Part shown: piece after piece, positions 26,740 to 34,661 of the stretch
How the letters are laid out: the number at the start of each line of letters is the position of its first letter
Numbering within the stretch: position 1 is the first letter of the stretch
NCBI RefSeq assembly: GCF_030127145.1
Contig: NZ_CP126158.1
Coordinates: forward strand, 2,232,001 to 2,296,000
Source: Halobaculum halobium
GTDB taxonomy: Archaea; Halobacteriota; Halobacteria; Halobacteriales; Haloferacaceae
Direction: 5' to 3'
DNA length: 64,000 bases
Program-made: the position numbers and the translations under genes
The notes under the pieces: generated by a model
What the model saw: the letters and a program-made list of their open reading frames with translations, nothing else
Databases searched by the model: none
Told to the model about the DNA's origin: nothing

Positions 26740-27288
26740 ATGTCACGGTCGGACCCGCCGCACGAACCGAGCGACCCGCTCGACGTGGGCGACCCCGCAC
26801 CCGAGTTCGCCGGGACGCTCGTCACGCCCGAGGGCGAGACGCGCGAGGCGTCGCTCTCGGAGCTACTCGACAAGCCCGTTCTCCTCAGCTTCTACACCGT
26901 CGACTTCAGCCCCGACTGCATCGAGGAGTGGTGCGCCTTCCGCGACTTCGACTGGTTCGCCTCCGGCGAGGAGGTGAACGTCGTCGGCGTCTCCAAGTCT
27001 GGGCCGCGCCTGCACCGCCAGTTCATCGACCGGCTCGGTCTGGGCTTCCCGCTGTACGCCGACACGGACCTGGCGATCTCGAAGTCGTTCGGCGTCGCCT
27101 ACCGGACCTTCGGCGTGTTCCGGCGCTCGCGACGCTCCTGTTTCCTCATCGACGAGGACGGCGTGATCCGCTACCGCTGGCTCGGCGAGCACTGGCTCGA
27201 CCCGACGCGCGACACGCCGCCGATCGACGAACTCCACGAGACGGTGCAGGCGGAGATCGGCGACGAGCCGGAGACGTTTGGGTTCTGA
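26740..27288 (+). CDS. Peroxiredoxin, BCP/AhpC-TSA type
   Basis: A 182-aa thiol peroxidase. The active site YTVDFSPDCIEEWCAF carries the peroxidatic cysteine and a second cysteine five residues on, the arrangement of atypical two-Cys BCP proteins. The N-terminus GDPAPEFAGTLV and the later GLGFPLYADTDLAISKSFGV and CFLIDEDGVIRYRW are standard. It would reduce peroxides using thioredoxin-like donors. ATG 26740 lies 29 bases after a TATA (GCTTATTGG, 26707-26715). Confidence 0.93.
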   Translation: MSRSDPPHEPSDPLDVGDPAPEFAGTLVTPEGETREASLSELLDKPVLLSFYTVDFSPDCIEEWCAFRDFDWFASGEEVNVVGVSKSGPRLHRQFIDRLGLGFPLYADTDLAISKSFGVAYRTFGVFRRSRRSCFLIDEDGVIRYRWLGEHWLDPTRDTPPIDELHETVQAEIGDEPETFGF

Positions 27289-27327
27289 CTCGACCGCGGG
27301 GTCGCCGCCGCGCCGGCGACGCCGCCG

Positions 27328-28188
27328 TCAGCGACTCCCCGGCCGCTCGCGCACCCAGTCGTCCGATCGGTACTTCTCGTCGGCAATCTCCTCGGCGCGC
27401 GCGAGTTCCGCGGCGGTCCACTCGCCCTCCTCGGCGTCAGCCCACGTCGCTAGGGCGCCCTCGAACGCGGCGACAGCGTCCGCGCGCGTCGCGTCCGCGT
27501 AATCGGTGATCCCCCCGACGCGCTCGGTGAACCGTCCCTCGCTCACGCCGTGGTCGCGGAAGACCGCGAGGTGTTCGCGTGGTGTCGCCTCGAACGTCAC
27601 CGAGCCGTGCTGGATGATGCTCTGGTCTCGCCTGTACTGCGCGTTGCCCGAGAGCTTCCGCCCCGCGCCGCCGTCGGCGCACACGTCGTGGGCCGGATGG
27701 AGCCCTCGGAGGTAGCAGGCGGGCCGATAAATCGGCGGCCGCTCCTCGTCTGCGTAGCCGGCGTCGACGCCGAGCGCACGGAAGGCGGACAGCACCGGCT
27801 CACACAGCAGATGGTAGGCGTCGAGCAGGTCGCCCGGGAGTTCCTCGGCGGGCGCGGTGATCGAGTACGAGATGTCGCCGTCGTGGTCGTGGTAGATGCC
27901 GCCGCCGCCGGTCTGGCGCCGCGTCACGTCGACTCCGATGTCGGCGCAGTGGGCCCAGTCGACCGTGTCGGGGTCCTGCGCGTAGCCCATCGAGAGACAG
28001 GAGGGCTCCCAGCGGTACACGCGGACCGTGCGCGGGCCGCCGCGGGCGGCCGTCTCGGCGGCGACCTCGTCGAGAGCCATGTTCAGCGGCCCGGGGCGCG
28101 ATTCCTCGCGGATCAGCCGCCACTCGCGGTCGGCGAAGGGGCCTGCCGCGCTCGTGTCACCGCCCCTCGGGGCGTCCGAATCGCTCAT
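27328..28188 (-). CDS. Lipoate-protein ligase A family protein
   Basis: A 286-aa member of the biotin/lipoate ligase fold. Landmarks are PGPLNMALDEV, VYRWEPSCLSMGYAQD, the glycine motif RRQTGGGGIYHDHDGDI (about 90-106) and the catalytic-lysine segment GRKLSGNAQYR. It lacks the C-terminal accessory domain of E. coli LplA. It probably attaches lipoate, or octanoate, to 2-oxoacid dehydrogenase or glycine cleavage H proteins. Convergent with the peroxiredoxin gene, 39 bases apart, and divergent from RIO2. Confidence 0.88.
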   Translation of the reverse strand: MSDSDAPRGGDTSAAGPFADREWRLIREESRPGPLNMALDEVAAETAARGGPRTVRVYRWEPSCLSMGYAQDPDTVDWAHCADIGVDVTRRQTGGGGIYHDHDGDISYSITAPAEELPGDLLDAYHLLCEPVLSAFRALGVDAGYADEERPPIYRPACYLRGLHPAHDVCADGGAGRKLSGNAQYRRDQSIIQHGSVTFEATPREHLAVFRDHGVSEGRFTERVGGITDYADATRADAVAAFEGALATWADAEEGEWTAAELARAEEIADEKYRSDDWVRERPGSR

Positions 28189-28317
28189 ACCGACCGTGCG
28201 GTGTCGCCGGGCAAAGAGGCCCCGGTCGCGGAGCGACGGGGCGCGGCCGGCGACGACGGAGACGCCGCGACCGGCGCCGCGAACGCCTTTTCACCTCGCG
28301 GCGACGACACACGGGTA

Positions 28318-29235
28318 ATGGTCGGGAACGTCGCCGAGACGATGGCCGAGCTCGAGCCCGAGGACTTCTATCTCCTCTCGGGCGTCGAGCAGGGCATGCG
28401 GTTCTCCGAGTGGGTGAACGTCGAGAAGATCCCGGAGTACGCCGGGCTCTCCGAGGAGAACGCCGAGTACCGGATCGACCGCTGTGCCGACCGCGACCTG
28501 ATCCGGCGCAAGACGATCCAGTACGAGGGCTATCAGCTCACCTTCGAGGGGTACGACGCGCTGGCGCTACACACGTTCGCGGAACGGGAGACTGTCACCG
28601 GGATGGGCTCGTCGCTGGGCGTCGGCAAGGAGAGCGACGTGTACGAGGTCGAGACGTACCGGCCGATGGCGCTGAAGTTCCACCGCGAGGGGTACACCAA
28701 CTTCCGCGAGGTGAACAAAGAGCGCGAGTACACCAGCGACAACAACCACGTTTCATGGCAGTACACGGCGCGGAAGGCCGCAGAGCGCGAGTACGGCGCG
28801 CTGGAGGACCTCTACCCGCAGGTGTCGGTGCCGCGGCCGATCGACCACAACCGCCACGCGATCGTGATGGAGAAGCTCCCCGGCCCGGAACTGGCGGACG
28901 CGAAGCTCCGCTCCGAGCAGGTGGTGGGAGTGCTCGACCTGGTGCTTCGCGAGATGGATCTGGCCTACCGCGCGGGCTACGTCCACGCCGACATCTCCGA
29001 GTACAACGTCGCCGTCAGCGACGACGGCGTCGTGATCTTCGACTGGCCCCAGTCGGTCGAAACCGACCACGAGAACGCCGACGAACTCCTCTTTCGTGAC
29101 GTGGACAACATCCTGAGCTACTTCGGGCGAAAGTACCCCGGCGAGATGCCCGAGGTGGACCCGCAGGTTGTGACCGACGCCGTCCTCGACGGCGAGTTCG
29201 AGTCGGTGCGGGCGCTGGCGGAGCCGGAGGCGTAG
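28318..29235 (+). CDS. rio2: RIO2 family serine/threonine kinase
   Basis: A 305-aa atypical kinase/ATPase needed for late small-subunit ribosome maturation. The N-terminal winged helix (about residues 1-90, FYLLSGVEQGMRFSEWV) identifies RIO2. Kinase motifs: nucleotide loop GVGKESDVYEV, lysine in ALKFHREG, hinge VMEKLPGPEL, catalytic loop YVHADISEYNV and metal-binding IFDWPQSVE. Length and order match archaeal RIO2. Divergent from the lipoate ligase gene. Confidence 0.95.
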   Translation: MVGNVAETMAELEPEDFYLLSGVEQGMRFSEWVNVEKIPEYAGLSEENAEYRIDRCADRDLIRRKTIQYEGYQLTFEGYDALALHTFAERETVTGMGSSLGVGKESDVYEVETYRPMALKFHREGYTNFREVNKEREYTSDNNHVSWQYTARKAAEREYGALEDLYPQVSVPRPIDHNRHAIVMEKLPGPELADAKLRSEQVVGVLDLVLREMDLAYRAGYVHADISEYNVAVSDDGVVIFDWPQSVETDHENADELLFRDVDNILSYFGRKYPGEMPEVDPQVVTDAVLDGEFESVRALAEPEA

Positions 29236-29302
29236 CCGCCGACCCGGCCGTGACTGCCGACGGATCGCCCCGTTTTTTGCGAGCCGGCCGGATCCGACGG
29301 GC

Positions 29303-29611
29303 GTGAACGAACTCCTCGCGGCGGTACTGTTGGTCGGTGCCGTCACCTCCCCGCGCCTCCTCGCCCGCTACCCCGAACCGCTCTCCCGGCCGTTCGTCGC
29401 GGCCGTCGGCACGCTCGCGGTCGCGTACGGCGGACGGGAGTTCCTCCGCGGGTTCGGCGGCGGCTACTACTGCTGTTCGCACCTGTACTACGCGTCCGCG
29501 GGCTTCGTCCTCGTGATCGCCGGCTGGTTCGCCATCGTCCCCGCGCTCGGTGTGGCCGCACGCGCACGTCCCGACTCGCTCGACGGCGACGACGCGAAAC
29601 GCAGCCCTTAA
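29303..29611 (+). CDS. Small membrane protein with Cys-Cys-x-His motif
   Basis: A 102-aa protein starting at GTG 29303, with hydrophobic segments at about residues 2-18, 30-46 and 60-82. The loop GGGYYCCSHLYYASAG (about 52-67) has adjacent cysteines and a histidine at a membrane edge, a possible metal or redox site. Family not recognised. It ends in a charged tail 134 bases upstream of rpl15e. Confidence 0.6.
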   Translation: MNELLAAVLLVGAVTSPRLLARYPEPLSRPFVAAVGTLAVAYGGREFLRGFGGGYYCCSHLYYASAGFVLVIAGWFAIVPALGVAARARPDSLDGDDAKRSP

Positions 29612-29744
29612 CAGCGCCAGCCCGGAAGTACCACCAACTCGCTGGCAGGTGGGCCGCCAGTGGGCACCCGGTACGCCGGGACGAAATGTGGTCGCGCGGG
29701 GTGTCCCGCCGCGACTGAATCGCAAGCGCCCGCGGAGACCACCA
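29607..29744 (+). promoter_or_regulatory. Structured 5' leader of rpl15e
   Basis: Between a TATA-like CTTAACA (29607-29613) and the rpl15e ATG lie three consecutive hairpins: CTGGC/GCCAG (29642-29646 with 29656-29660), CCCGG-TACG-CCGGG (29667-29680) with a UACG tetraloop, and GTCGCG-CGGG/CCCG-C-CGCGAC (29691-29715) with loop GTGT and one bulged C. A GGAG Shine-Dalgarno site (29734-29737) stands 7 bases before the ATG. This looks like a leadered, possibly autoregulated ribosomal-protein mRNA, unlike the leaderless neighbours. Confidence 0.5.
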
Positions 29745-30335
29745 ATGGCACGAAGCTTCTACTCCCACATCAAGGAAGCCTGGCGGAACCAGGACGAGGG
29801 CAAGCTCGCGGAACTGCAGTGGCAGCGCAAGCAGGAGTGGCGCACGCAGGGCGCCATCGAGCGCATCGAGCGCCCGACGCGGCTGGACAAGGCGCGCGAA
29901 CTCGGCTACAAGGCCAAGCAGGGCGTCGTGATGACGCGCGTCTCCGTCCGCAAGGGCGGCGCGCGCAAGCAGCGCCACAAGGCGGGTCGCCGCTCGAAGC
30001 GCCAGGGCGTCAACCGCATCGGCCGCCGGAAGTCCATCCAGCGCATCGGCGAGGAGCGCGTCTCGCGGAAGTACCCGAACCTCCGCGTGCTCGCCTCCTA
30101 CCCGGTGGGCCAGGACGGCTCCCAGAAGTGGACCGAAGTGATCCTCATCGATCCCGAACACCCCGCGATCCAGAACGACGACGAACTCAGCTGGATCTGT
30201 GACGACTCCCAGAAGGGCCGCGCGTTCCGCGGGCTCACGAACGCCGGGAAACGCAACCGCGGCCTGAGCCAGCGCGGCAAGGGCACCGAAAAGACCCGTC
30301 CGTCGGTGTCGAGCGGCGACCGCGGCGGAAAGTAA
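29745..30335 (+). CDS. rpl15e: 50S ribosomal protein L15e
   Basis: A 196-aa archaeal/eukaryotic-type large-subunit protein. The N-terminus MARSFYSHIKEAWRNQDEGK, basic centre VSVRKGGARKQRHKAGRRSK and GVNRIGRRKSIQRIGEER are diagnostic. Later KYPNLRVLASYPVGQDG and the basic tail bind 23S rRNA. It has a normal length and basic pI among acidic neighbours. A GGAG site precedes the ATG and a structured leader lies upstream. Followed by a rhomboid protease gene. Confidence 0.97.
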   Translation: MARSFYSHIKEAWRNQDEGKLAELQWQRKQEWRTQGAIERIERPTRLDKARELGYKAKQGVVMTRVSVRKGGARKQRHKAGRRSKRQGVNRIGRRKSIQRIGEERVSRKYPNLRVLASYPVGQDGSQKWTEVILIDPEHPAIQNDDELSWICDDSQKGRAFRGLTNAGKRNRGLSQRGKGTEKTRPSVSSGDRGGK

Positions 30336-30455
30336 CGGCCGCGACCCCGAGACCGGATTCACAGTTTTCTCCGGCCCCACGCGCTCACAGCGGCGTCGCT
30401 CTCGAAGTCGGCTTCCGAGGAAGTGCTAAGGGCGTCTGTCCCCGAGCACCGTTCG

Positions 30456-31142
30456 ATGAGGCCAGCGGACCGACCGGCGTCGACCGCCGACTGGCGCGCG
30501 TTCGTCTCGACGTTGGGCCGCCAGTACCGCGGGGCGCGCACGCGGACGACGCTCACGGTCGTCGCGCTCACGTCTGCGGTGTTCCTGCTCCAGGTTATCG
30601 CGACGTGGACGACGGGCGCGCCGTCGGTCCGTGCGCTGACCGCGGTCCTCTATCTCCAAGGCGGCGACGCCGTGTTCCTGCTGTCGCCGTTTCTCCACCG
30701 GGGGGCCCTCCACTTCGTCTCGAACGTGCTCGTGTTGCTCGTGCTCGCTCCCCAGGAGCGGCACTTCTCGCCGGGCGGCTACTGGCTCTTCCTCCTCGCG
30801 GGCGTGGCGCTCGCGCTCGGCGTCGGCTACGCGGTGCTGGTAGCGTACAGCCCGGCGGCGAACGTCGCCGTCTACGGGATCAGCGGGCTCGGCTACGCGC
30901 TCGGCGGGTTCGCGCTCGCGAGGGCGATCTCGAATCCGACCGATCGCTCCGAGTTGGACCTGTTCGCTGCCGTGATCGGCGTTTCGTCTGTTCTCACGGT
31001 CGCGCTCAACCTGGTCACGACGCTCCCGCAGACGCCTGCCGCGGTGAACGGCGGGCACGTTTCGGGGCTCGTCTACGGGTTGGTGATCGGCGCGCTGTGG
31101 CGCGGTCGACGCACCGCCCCCGAGGCCGCCGACACGCCGTAA
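30456..31142 (+). CDS. Rhomboid family intramembrane serine protease
   Basis: A 228-aa polytopic membrane protein. Catalytic serine is in VYGISGLGYAL (GxSG, about residue 147) and catalytic histidine in NGGHVSGLVYG (about 204). The preceding HRGALHFVSNVLVLLVLAP matches the HxxxxHxxxN helix of rhomboids. Six transmembrane segments are expected. It would cleave transmembrane substrates within the bilayer; targets unknown. ATG 30456 (MRPADRPAST) is followed by a basic cytoplasmic segment. Confidence 0.85.
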   Translation: MRPADRPASTADWRAFVSTLGRQYRGARTRTTLTVVALTSAVFLLQVIATWTTGAPSVRALTAVLYLQGGDAVFLLSPFLHRGALHFVSNVLVLLVLAPQERHFSPGGYWLFLLAGVALALGVGYAVLVAYSPAANVAVYGISGLGYALGGFALARAISNPTDRSELDLFAAVIGVSSVLTVALNLVTTLPQTPAAVNGGHVSGLVYGLVIGALWRGRRTAPEAADTP

Positions 31143-31174
31143 CAACCGCCGGAGCGACCGACGGCGCGCATCGC

Positions 31175-31783
31175 TCAGTAGTCGCCGAGCGACGACTGCC
31201 CGCTCGCGTCGCCGTCGGTGAGCCCGGACAGCTCTGCGGCTCGCCGGACCGTCTCCTCGAAGGCGTCCGCCTGACTCCGGTCGTACAGCGTCGCCGCCGG
31301 GTGCAGACACACAAGCAGCCGGATGGCCGCGTCGCCGACGCGGGCGTCGAACACCTCTCCGGTTTCGTTCGTTACGGCGACCGACCGGCCGAGCAGGTGC
31401 TGGGAGGGAACTTTCCCGAGCGTGACGACCAGTTCGGGGTCGACGCGCGCAAGCTCCTCCGCGAGGTAGCCGCGACAGTCCTCCAACTCGTCGGCGTGCG
31501 GGTCGCGGTTGTCAGGCGGTCGGCAGCGCACGCAGTTGGTGATCCGAACGTCGGCGCGTGCGAGGCCGGCGTCACGCAGCGCGTCGTCGAGCACCGTCCC
31601 CGAGCGGCCGACGAACGGCTCGCCCTGCTCGTCTTCGTTCGCGCCTGGCGCCTCCCCGACGAACACGAGATCCGCGTCGGTCGGCCCGGTCCCGTTGACG
31701 ATCTGCGATCGCGACTCCGCGAGCGCCGGACAGCGCTCGCAGTCGGACACGCACAGGTCCGCGTCCAGCGACTGCTCGCTCAT
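31175..31783 (-). CDS. Family 4 uracil-DNA glycosylase, Fe-S type
   Basis: A 202-aa uracil-DNA glycosylase. Motif A GEAPGANEDEQGEPFVGRSG is the family 4 signature, and LHPAATL is the second active-site motif. The iron-sulfur cluster cysteines are seen in CVSDCERCPAL near the N-terminus and NCVRCRPPDNR near residue 85. It removes uracil arising from cytosine deamination. Its ATG lies 69 bases after the stop of the DUF99 gene on the same strand, which suggests a deaminated-base repair pair. Confidence 0.93.
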   Translation of the reverse strand: MSEQSLDADLCVSDCERCPALAESRSQIVNGTGPTDADLVFVGEAPGANEDEQGEPFVGRSGTVLDDALRDAGLARADVRITNCVRCRPPDNRDPHADELEDCRGYLAEELARVDPELVVTLGKVPSQHLLGRSVAVTNETGEVFDARVGDAAIRLLVCLHPAATLYDRSQADAFEETVRRAAELSGLTDGDASGQSSLGDY

Positions 31784-31852
31784 ACGGGAACGCGGTCGGC
31801 CGCGGGGGTAAGTCTACTCGTCTCGGGCGTCGCCAAGCGACGACACCGGTCC

Positions 31853-32512
31853 CTAGAGGCTGTCGTCCGGCGACTCCGTCGCTGGGCTCGGTCCGGCTCC
31901 GCCCCGCCGCGCAACGTAGGACCGGCCGGCGCGCGCCGCGAGCCGCGCCACCCGAAGCGGTTCCGGACGACCCTGCCCGTCCGGGGTGTGCGCGGCGACG
32001 ACCCGCTCGGCCGTCACGGCGTCGACGCCGACGGCTCGGAGCCACAGGTCGGACTCGTCGGGGTCACCTCCGCCGCCCCCGTCGCCGCCGAGGGACAGCG
32101 GTCGCCGCTCGGGGAGCGAGTCGTAGACGGCCAGTCGACGCCTGCGCGCCTCGCCGTCGAAGTGCTCGCGGAGGTGGGGCGCGAGGCCGTCGCTCGCCTC
32201 GAACGAGACGGCGGTGACGGGCCGATCGGTGGCCTCGTACACGCGCCGGCAGTCGATCACGTTGAACCACGCCGGGGCGACGCCCGCCAGCAGGACGTGT
32301 CGCGCGTCGGGTCGGTCGAGTCGCCGGAGGCAGTCGACGACGGCGGCCGTCGCGTCGACGCCGCCCACGGTACACGTCGAAAACGACAGCCCGTCGACCA
32401 CGCGGTCGGTGCGGACGACCGCGGCCGCGACCGTCGCGCGGGCCGGCGGGTCGTCGTCCGACCGACCGTCCGCCGAGACGGCGACGCCGACCGCGCGCGT
32501 TCCGGAGGTCAC
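31853..32512 (-). CDS. DUF99 (UPF0215) family protein, endonuclease V-like
   Basis: A 219-aa archaeal DUF99 protein. Conserved segments are RVVDGLSFSTCTVGGVDATAA (read in pieces) and VLLAGVAPAWFNVIDCRRVYE followed by RPVTAVSFE. DUF99 proteins share the RNase H-like fold of endonuclease V, and a nuclease acting on deoxyuridine-containing DNA has been described for one member. An acidic/glycine insert (GGDGGGGGDPDES) is halophile-specific. Start codon is GTG 32512. Located just upstream of uracil-DNA glycosylase. Confidence 0.82.
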   Translation of the reverse strand: MTSGTRAVGVAVSADGRSDDDPPARATVAAAVVRTDRVVDGLSFSTCTVGGVDATAAVVDCLRRLDRPDARHVLLAGVAPAWFNVIDCRRVYEATDRPVTAVSFEASDGLAPHLREHFDGEARRRRLAVYDSLPERRPLSLGGDGGGGGDPDESDLWLRAVGVDAVTAERVVAAHTPDGQGRPEPLRVARLAARAGRSYVARRGGAGPSPATESPDDSL

Positions 32513-32542
32513 GGCGTGTGCGATGTCGTCCGGCGGCGGTCG

Positions 32543-32719
32543 TCAGTCCTTGATCTCCTCGAGCTTGTCGAGGAGTTCGTCGTTCGAGGCTTCGAACTCG
32601 AACTCGACGTCGCCGTCGTGGTCGGTGTCGCCGTCGCCGGCGCCGACGGTGTCCTGATCGAGATCCGAATCGAGCGTCTGGTTCTCCTGTTCGGATTCAT
32701 CGTAACTTCCGAAGCCCAT
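32543..32719 (-). CDS. DUF5786-like small acidic protein
   Basis: A 58-aa very acidic protein beginning MGFGSYDESEQENQT, which I recognise as a conserved haloarchaeal start (DUF5786 in my recollection), and ending SNDELLDKLEEIKD, probably a short helix. The middle is Asp/Gly/Glu-rich and likely disordered. Function unknown. A strong TATA (minus strand AACTATTTTTG, about 32744-32754) lies 30 bases before the ATG, implying high expression as a leaderless mRNA. Confidence 0.8.
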   Translation of the reverse strand: MGFGSYDESEQENQTLDSDLDQDTVGAGDGDTDHDGDVEFEFEASNDELLDKLEEIKD

Positions 32720-32743
32720 ACCGTGCGTACCTAGCCAGTACCG

Positions 32744-32754
32744 ACAAAAATAGT
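32744..32754 (-). promoter_or_regulatory. TATA box of DUF5786-like gene
   Basis: Minus-strand AACTATTTTTG, an A/T-rich island in very G+C-rich DNA, centred 30 bases before ATG 32719. It supports the short start of the 58-aa protein. Confidence 0.6.
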
Positions 32755-32932
32755 TAGGGGTGCCGCGGCGGCGGACACGGGCCGCCGCAGCCCGAGACCG
32801 CCTGAAGCGGCCCGAGACGACACGAAGCGGCCGGAGCTGGACTGACGTGGTCGGCGTCGACGCCGGCACCGCATGTGTCGCTTTGCTGCCGCGGCAGGTC
32901 GGCTTTTACGCGCGGCACCCAAGTCCTCGGAC

Positions 32933-33559
32933 ATGGACGCGGTCAACCTCACGGCCGAGGCCGAGGAGTTCACCTGCAACGCCTACTTCGTCGACGGCGC
33001 GGTGCCGACGCTCATCGACGCGGGGACGATGCCGGGTGTCGTCGACGTGCTGGCCGAGTACACCGACGAACTGGACCGGGTGGTACTCACTCACCAACAC
33101 CACGATCACGTGGGCGAGTTGGACGCGGTGCTCGACGCGTTCGACGCCGACCTGTACGCGCACGGAGACCACCCACGGCGGGATCACGCGCTCGGGGACG
33201 GCGACCAGGTCGCGATCGGCGACGAGACGGCCGAGGTGGTGTACACGCCCGGCCACGCCGCAGACCACGTCTCGCTGGTCGCAGAGACCGCGCTGTTCGG
33301 CGGCGACGTGGTCGTGTACAACGACGGCGCGTTCGACGACGGCTCCTTCGGCCGGACGGACATGGCGGGACAGTCGCGAGAACGACTCATCGGGAGCCTC
33401 CGGGACCTGCTCGACCGACTTCCGGACACCGTCGAGTCGCTGTACGCGGGCCACGGCGACGCGTTCCACGCCGACCCCGCCGGCGACTCCGTGCGCGACG
33501 TGATCGAGCGGGCGCTCGCCCGCGCCGAGCGTCGGGAGCCGAAGTACCCCGAGGAGTGA
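32933..33559 (+). CDS. MBL-fold metallohydrolase
   Basis: A 208-aa metallo-beta-lactamase fold protein. The zinc motif LTHQHHDHVGEL (HxHxDH) is near residue 45-55, TPGHAADHVSL gives the third histidine, GGDVVVYNDGA the bridging aspartate and YAGHGDAF the last histidine. Short single-domain size suggests a glyoxalase II-like or generic hydrolase. ATG 32933 (MDAVNLTAEAEEFTCNAY) has a TATA CTTTTAC (32903-32909) 27 bases upstream. Divergent from the DUF5786-like gene. Confidence 0.88.
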   Translation: MDAVNLTAEAEEFTCNAYFVDGAVPTLIDAGTMPGVVDVLAEYTDELDRVVLTHQHHDHVGELDAVLDAFDADLYAHGDHPRRDHALGDGDQVAIGDETAEVVYTPGHAADHVSLVAETALFGGDVVVYNDGAFDDGSFGRTDMAGQSRERLIGSLRDLLDRLPDTVESLYAGHGDAFHADPAGDSVRDVIERALARAERREPKYPEE

Positions 33560-33647
33560 GACGGCGGCTGCCGCGGTCGCTGGGGGCACTGAAGAACGAG
33601 TAGATCGGGTCGAAACCGGCGGCGGGTGTGGTACCCGTCGGTCGCGA

Positions 33648-33797
33648 TCAGGCGGTGCGCGGTTCCTTCGCCTTGGGGCGGAGGTTCCCGTAGCCGCACT
33701 TGCGACAGTTATCCGCGCGCTTGGGGTTGCGAGCGTTGCACCGCATGCAGACGAGCTTGTCGAGCGTACGGCGCTCGGCCGCCTCGAAGTTTGCCAT
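33648..33797 (-). CDS. rpl40e: 50S ribosomal protein L40e
   Basis: A 49-aa zinc-ribbon ribosomal protein. Sequence [20 protein letters not shown] followed by [20 protein letters not shown] gives the two CxxC halves of the zinc site. Length and basic C-terminus ([10 protein letters not shown]) match archaeal L40e. TATA (minus CGTTAACAC, 33821-33829) lies 28 bases before the ATG, so the message is leaderless and the longer upstream reading is rejected. Confidence 0.95.
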   Translation of the reverse strand: MANFEAAERRTLDKLVCMRCNARNPKRADNCRKCGYGNLRPKAKEPRTA

Positions 33798-33959
33798 ACG
33801 TGTGGGAAGCGGCCGCTCCCGTGTTAACGGTTGCGAGTCGGATCGCCGTCGAGTGACGACTGGGCGTCGTCCAGGCGGCAAACGTGAACCGCGGGTCAGT
33901 AGGTCGATCAGTCAGTCGCCTCGATCGCCAATCGGTCGCCTCGAATTCGGGGCTCGCGC

Positions 33960-34226
33960 TTACGCGCCGGCCTGCGCGAGCGCCTCCTCGAGGTCCTCGC
34001 GCTGGGTGACGCCGACGAAGCGGTCGACGACGCCGTCGTCGTTCTCGACGATGAGGGTCGGAAGCGAGCGCACCTGATACTGGTTCGCGATCTCCTGCTC
34101 CTCCTCGACGTCGACCTTCTCGAAGCTCACGTCGGGGTAATCCTCCTCGAGATCGTCGAGGATCGGGTCCTGAGTCTTACAGGGGCCACACCAGTCCGCG
34201 TAGAAGTCTTTGAGTCGGACGCTCAT
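33960..34226 (-). CDS. Short thioredoxin
   Basis: An 88-aa thioredoxin with the active site [15 protein letters not shown] beginning at residue 7. Later [20 protein letters not shown] and SLPTLIV contain the cis-proline. It begins directly at the strand before the active site, so the first beta-alpha unit of classical thioredoxins is missing. A TATA (minus CTTATGCGC region, 34249-34256) about 27 bases upstream supports ATG 34226. Probably reduces disulfides and may serve peroxiredoxin. Confidence 0.9.
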   Translation of the reverse strand: MSVRLKDFYADWCGPCKTQDPILDDLEEDYPDVSFEKVDVEEEQEIANQYQVRSLPTLIVENDDGVVDRFVGVTQREDLEEALAQAGA

Positions 34227-34389
34227 ACCGACCGACCGTTGCGACGGGCCGCGCATAAGGATTACTCACCGGCGGTTGGGTTCTCTCGATCGCACCCGCC
34301 CGATCGGTGCCCGACCGGCTCACCCGTCGCACTCGCCCCGCTCGTCGGCGGTCGAAAGGCTTAGGCCGACCACTCGCCATCAGTGGCGT

Positions 34390-34551
34390 ATGAGCAGCGG
34401 ACAAAACAGCGGCGGCCTGATGTCCAGTGCGGGGCTCGTCCGCTATTTCGACGCGGAGGACCGCAACGCGATCCGGATCGACCCGAAGACCGTCGTCGCC
34501 TTCGGGCTCCTCTTCGGCATTCTCGTGTTGATCCTCGGGTTCGCGTTCTGA
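34390..34551 (+). CDS. secG: Preprotein translocase Sec61-beta subunit
   Basis: A 53-aa single-pass membrane protein. The N-terminus [20 protein letters not shown] and [14 protein letters not shown] are the archaeal Sec61-beta signature; the C-terminal helix (about residues 34-52) spans the membrane. It is the non-essential small subunit of the SecYE translocon. A TATA-like GCTTAGG lies about 30 bases upstream. The 110 bases downstream contain a 31-bp tandem duplication and the pdxT promoter. Confidence 0.95.
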   Translation: MSSGQNSGGLMSSAGLVRYFDAEDRNAIRIDPKTVVAFGLLFGILVLILGFAF

Positions 34552-34563
34552 CAGCGGCCGGCC

Positions 34564-34626
34564 GTCGCCCCGGGGCACGGGGCATCGCCCGAACGTCGCC
34601 CCTGGACACGGGGCATCGCCCGAACG
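34564..34626 (+). repeat. Tandem duplication, two 31-bp units
   Basis: Two adjacent 31-bp units (starts 34564 and 34595) with two mismatches; the 20-mer CACGGGGCATCGCCCGAACG is identical in both (34576-34595 and 34607-34626). It lies between secG and the pdxT TATA (GCTTTTCAC, about 34630-34638). Each unit contains G/C-rich inverted segments. Could be a duplicated regulator site or simple slippage. Confidence 0.85.
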
Positions 34627-34661
34627 ACAGCTTTTCACTCGCAGCCCGTCGATTCTCTCCC

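Noticed and set aside
34564-34626. Considered the tandem repeat as a CRISPR fragment or integration site
   Set aside because: Only two adjacent units without spacers, no cas genes, integrase or tRNA next to it.
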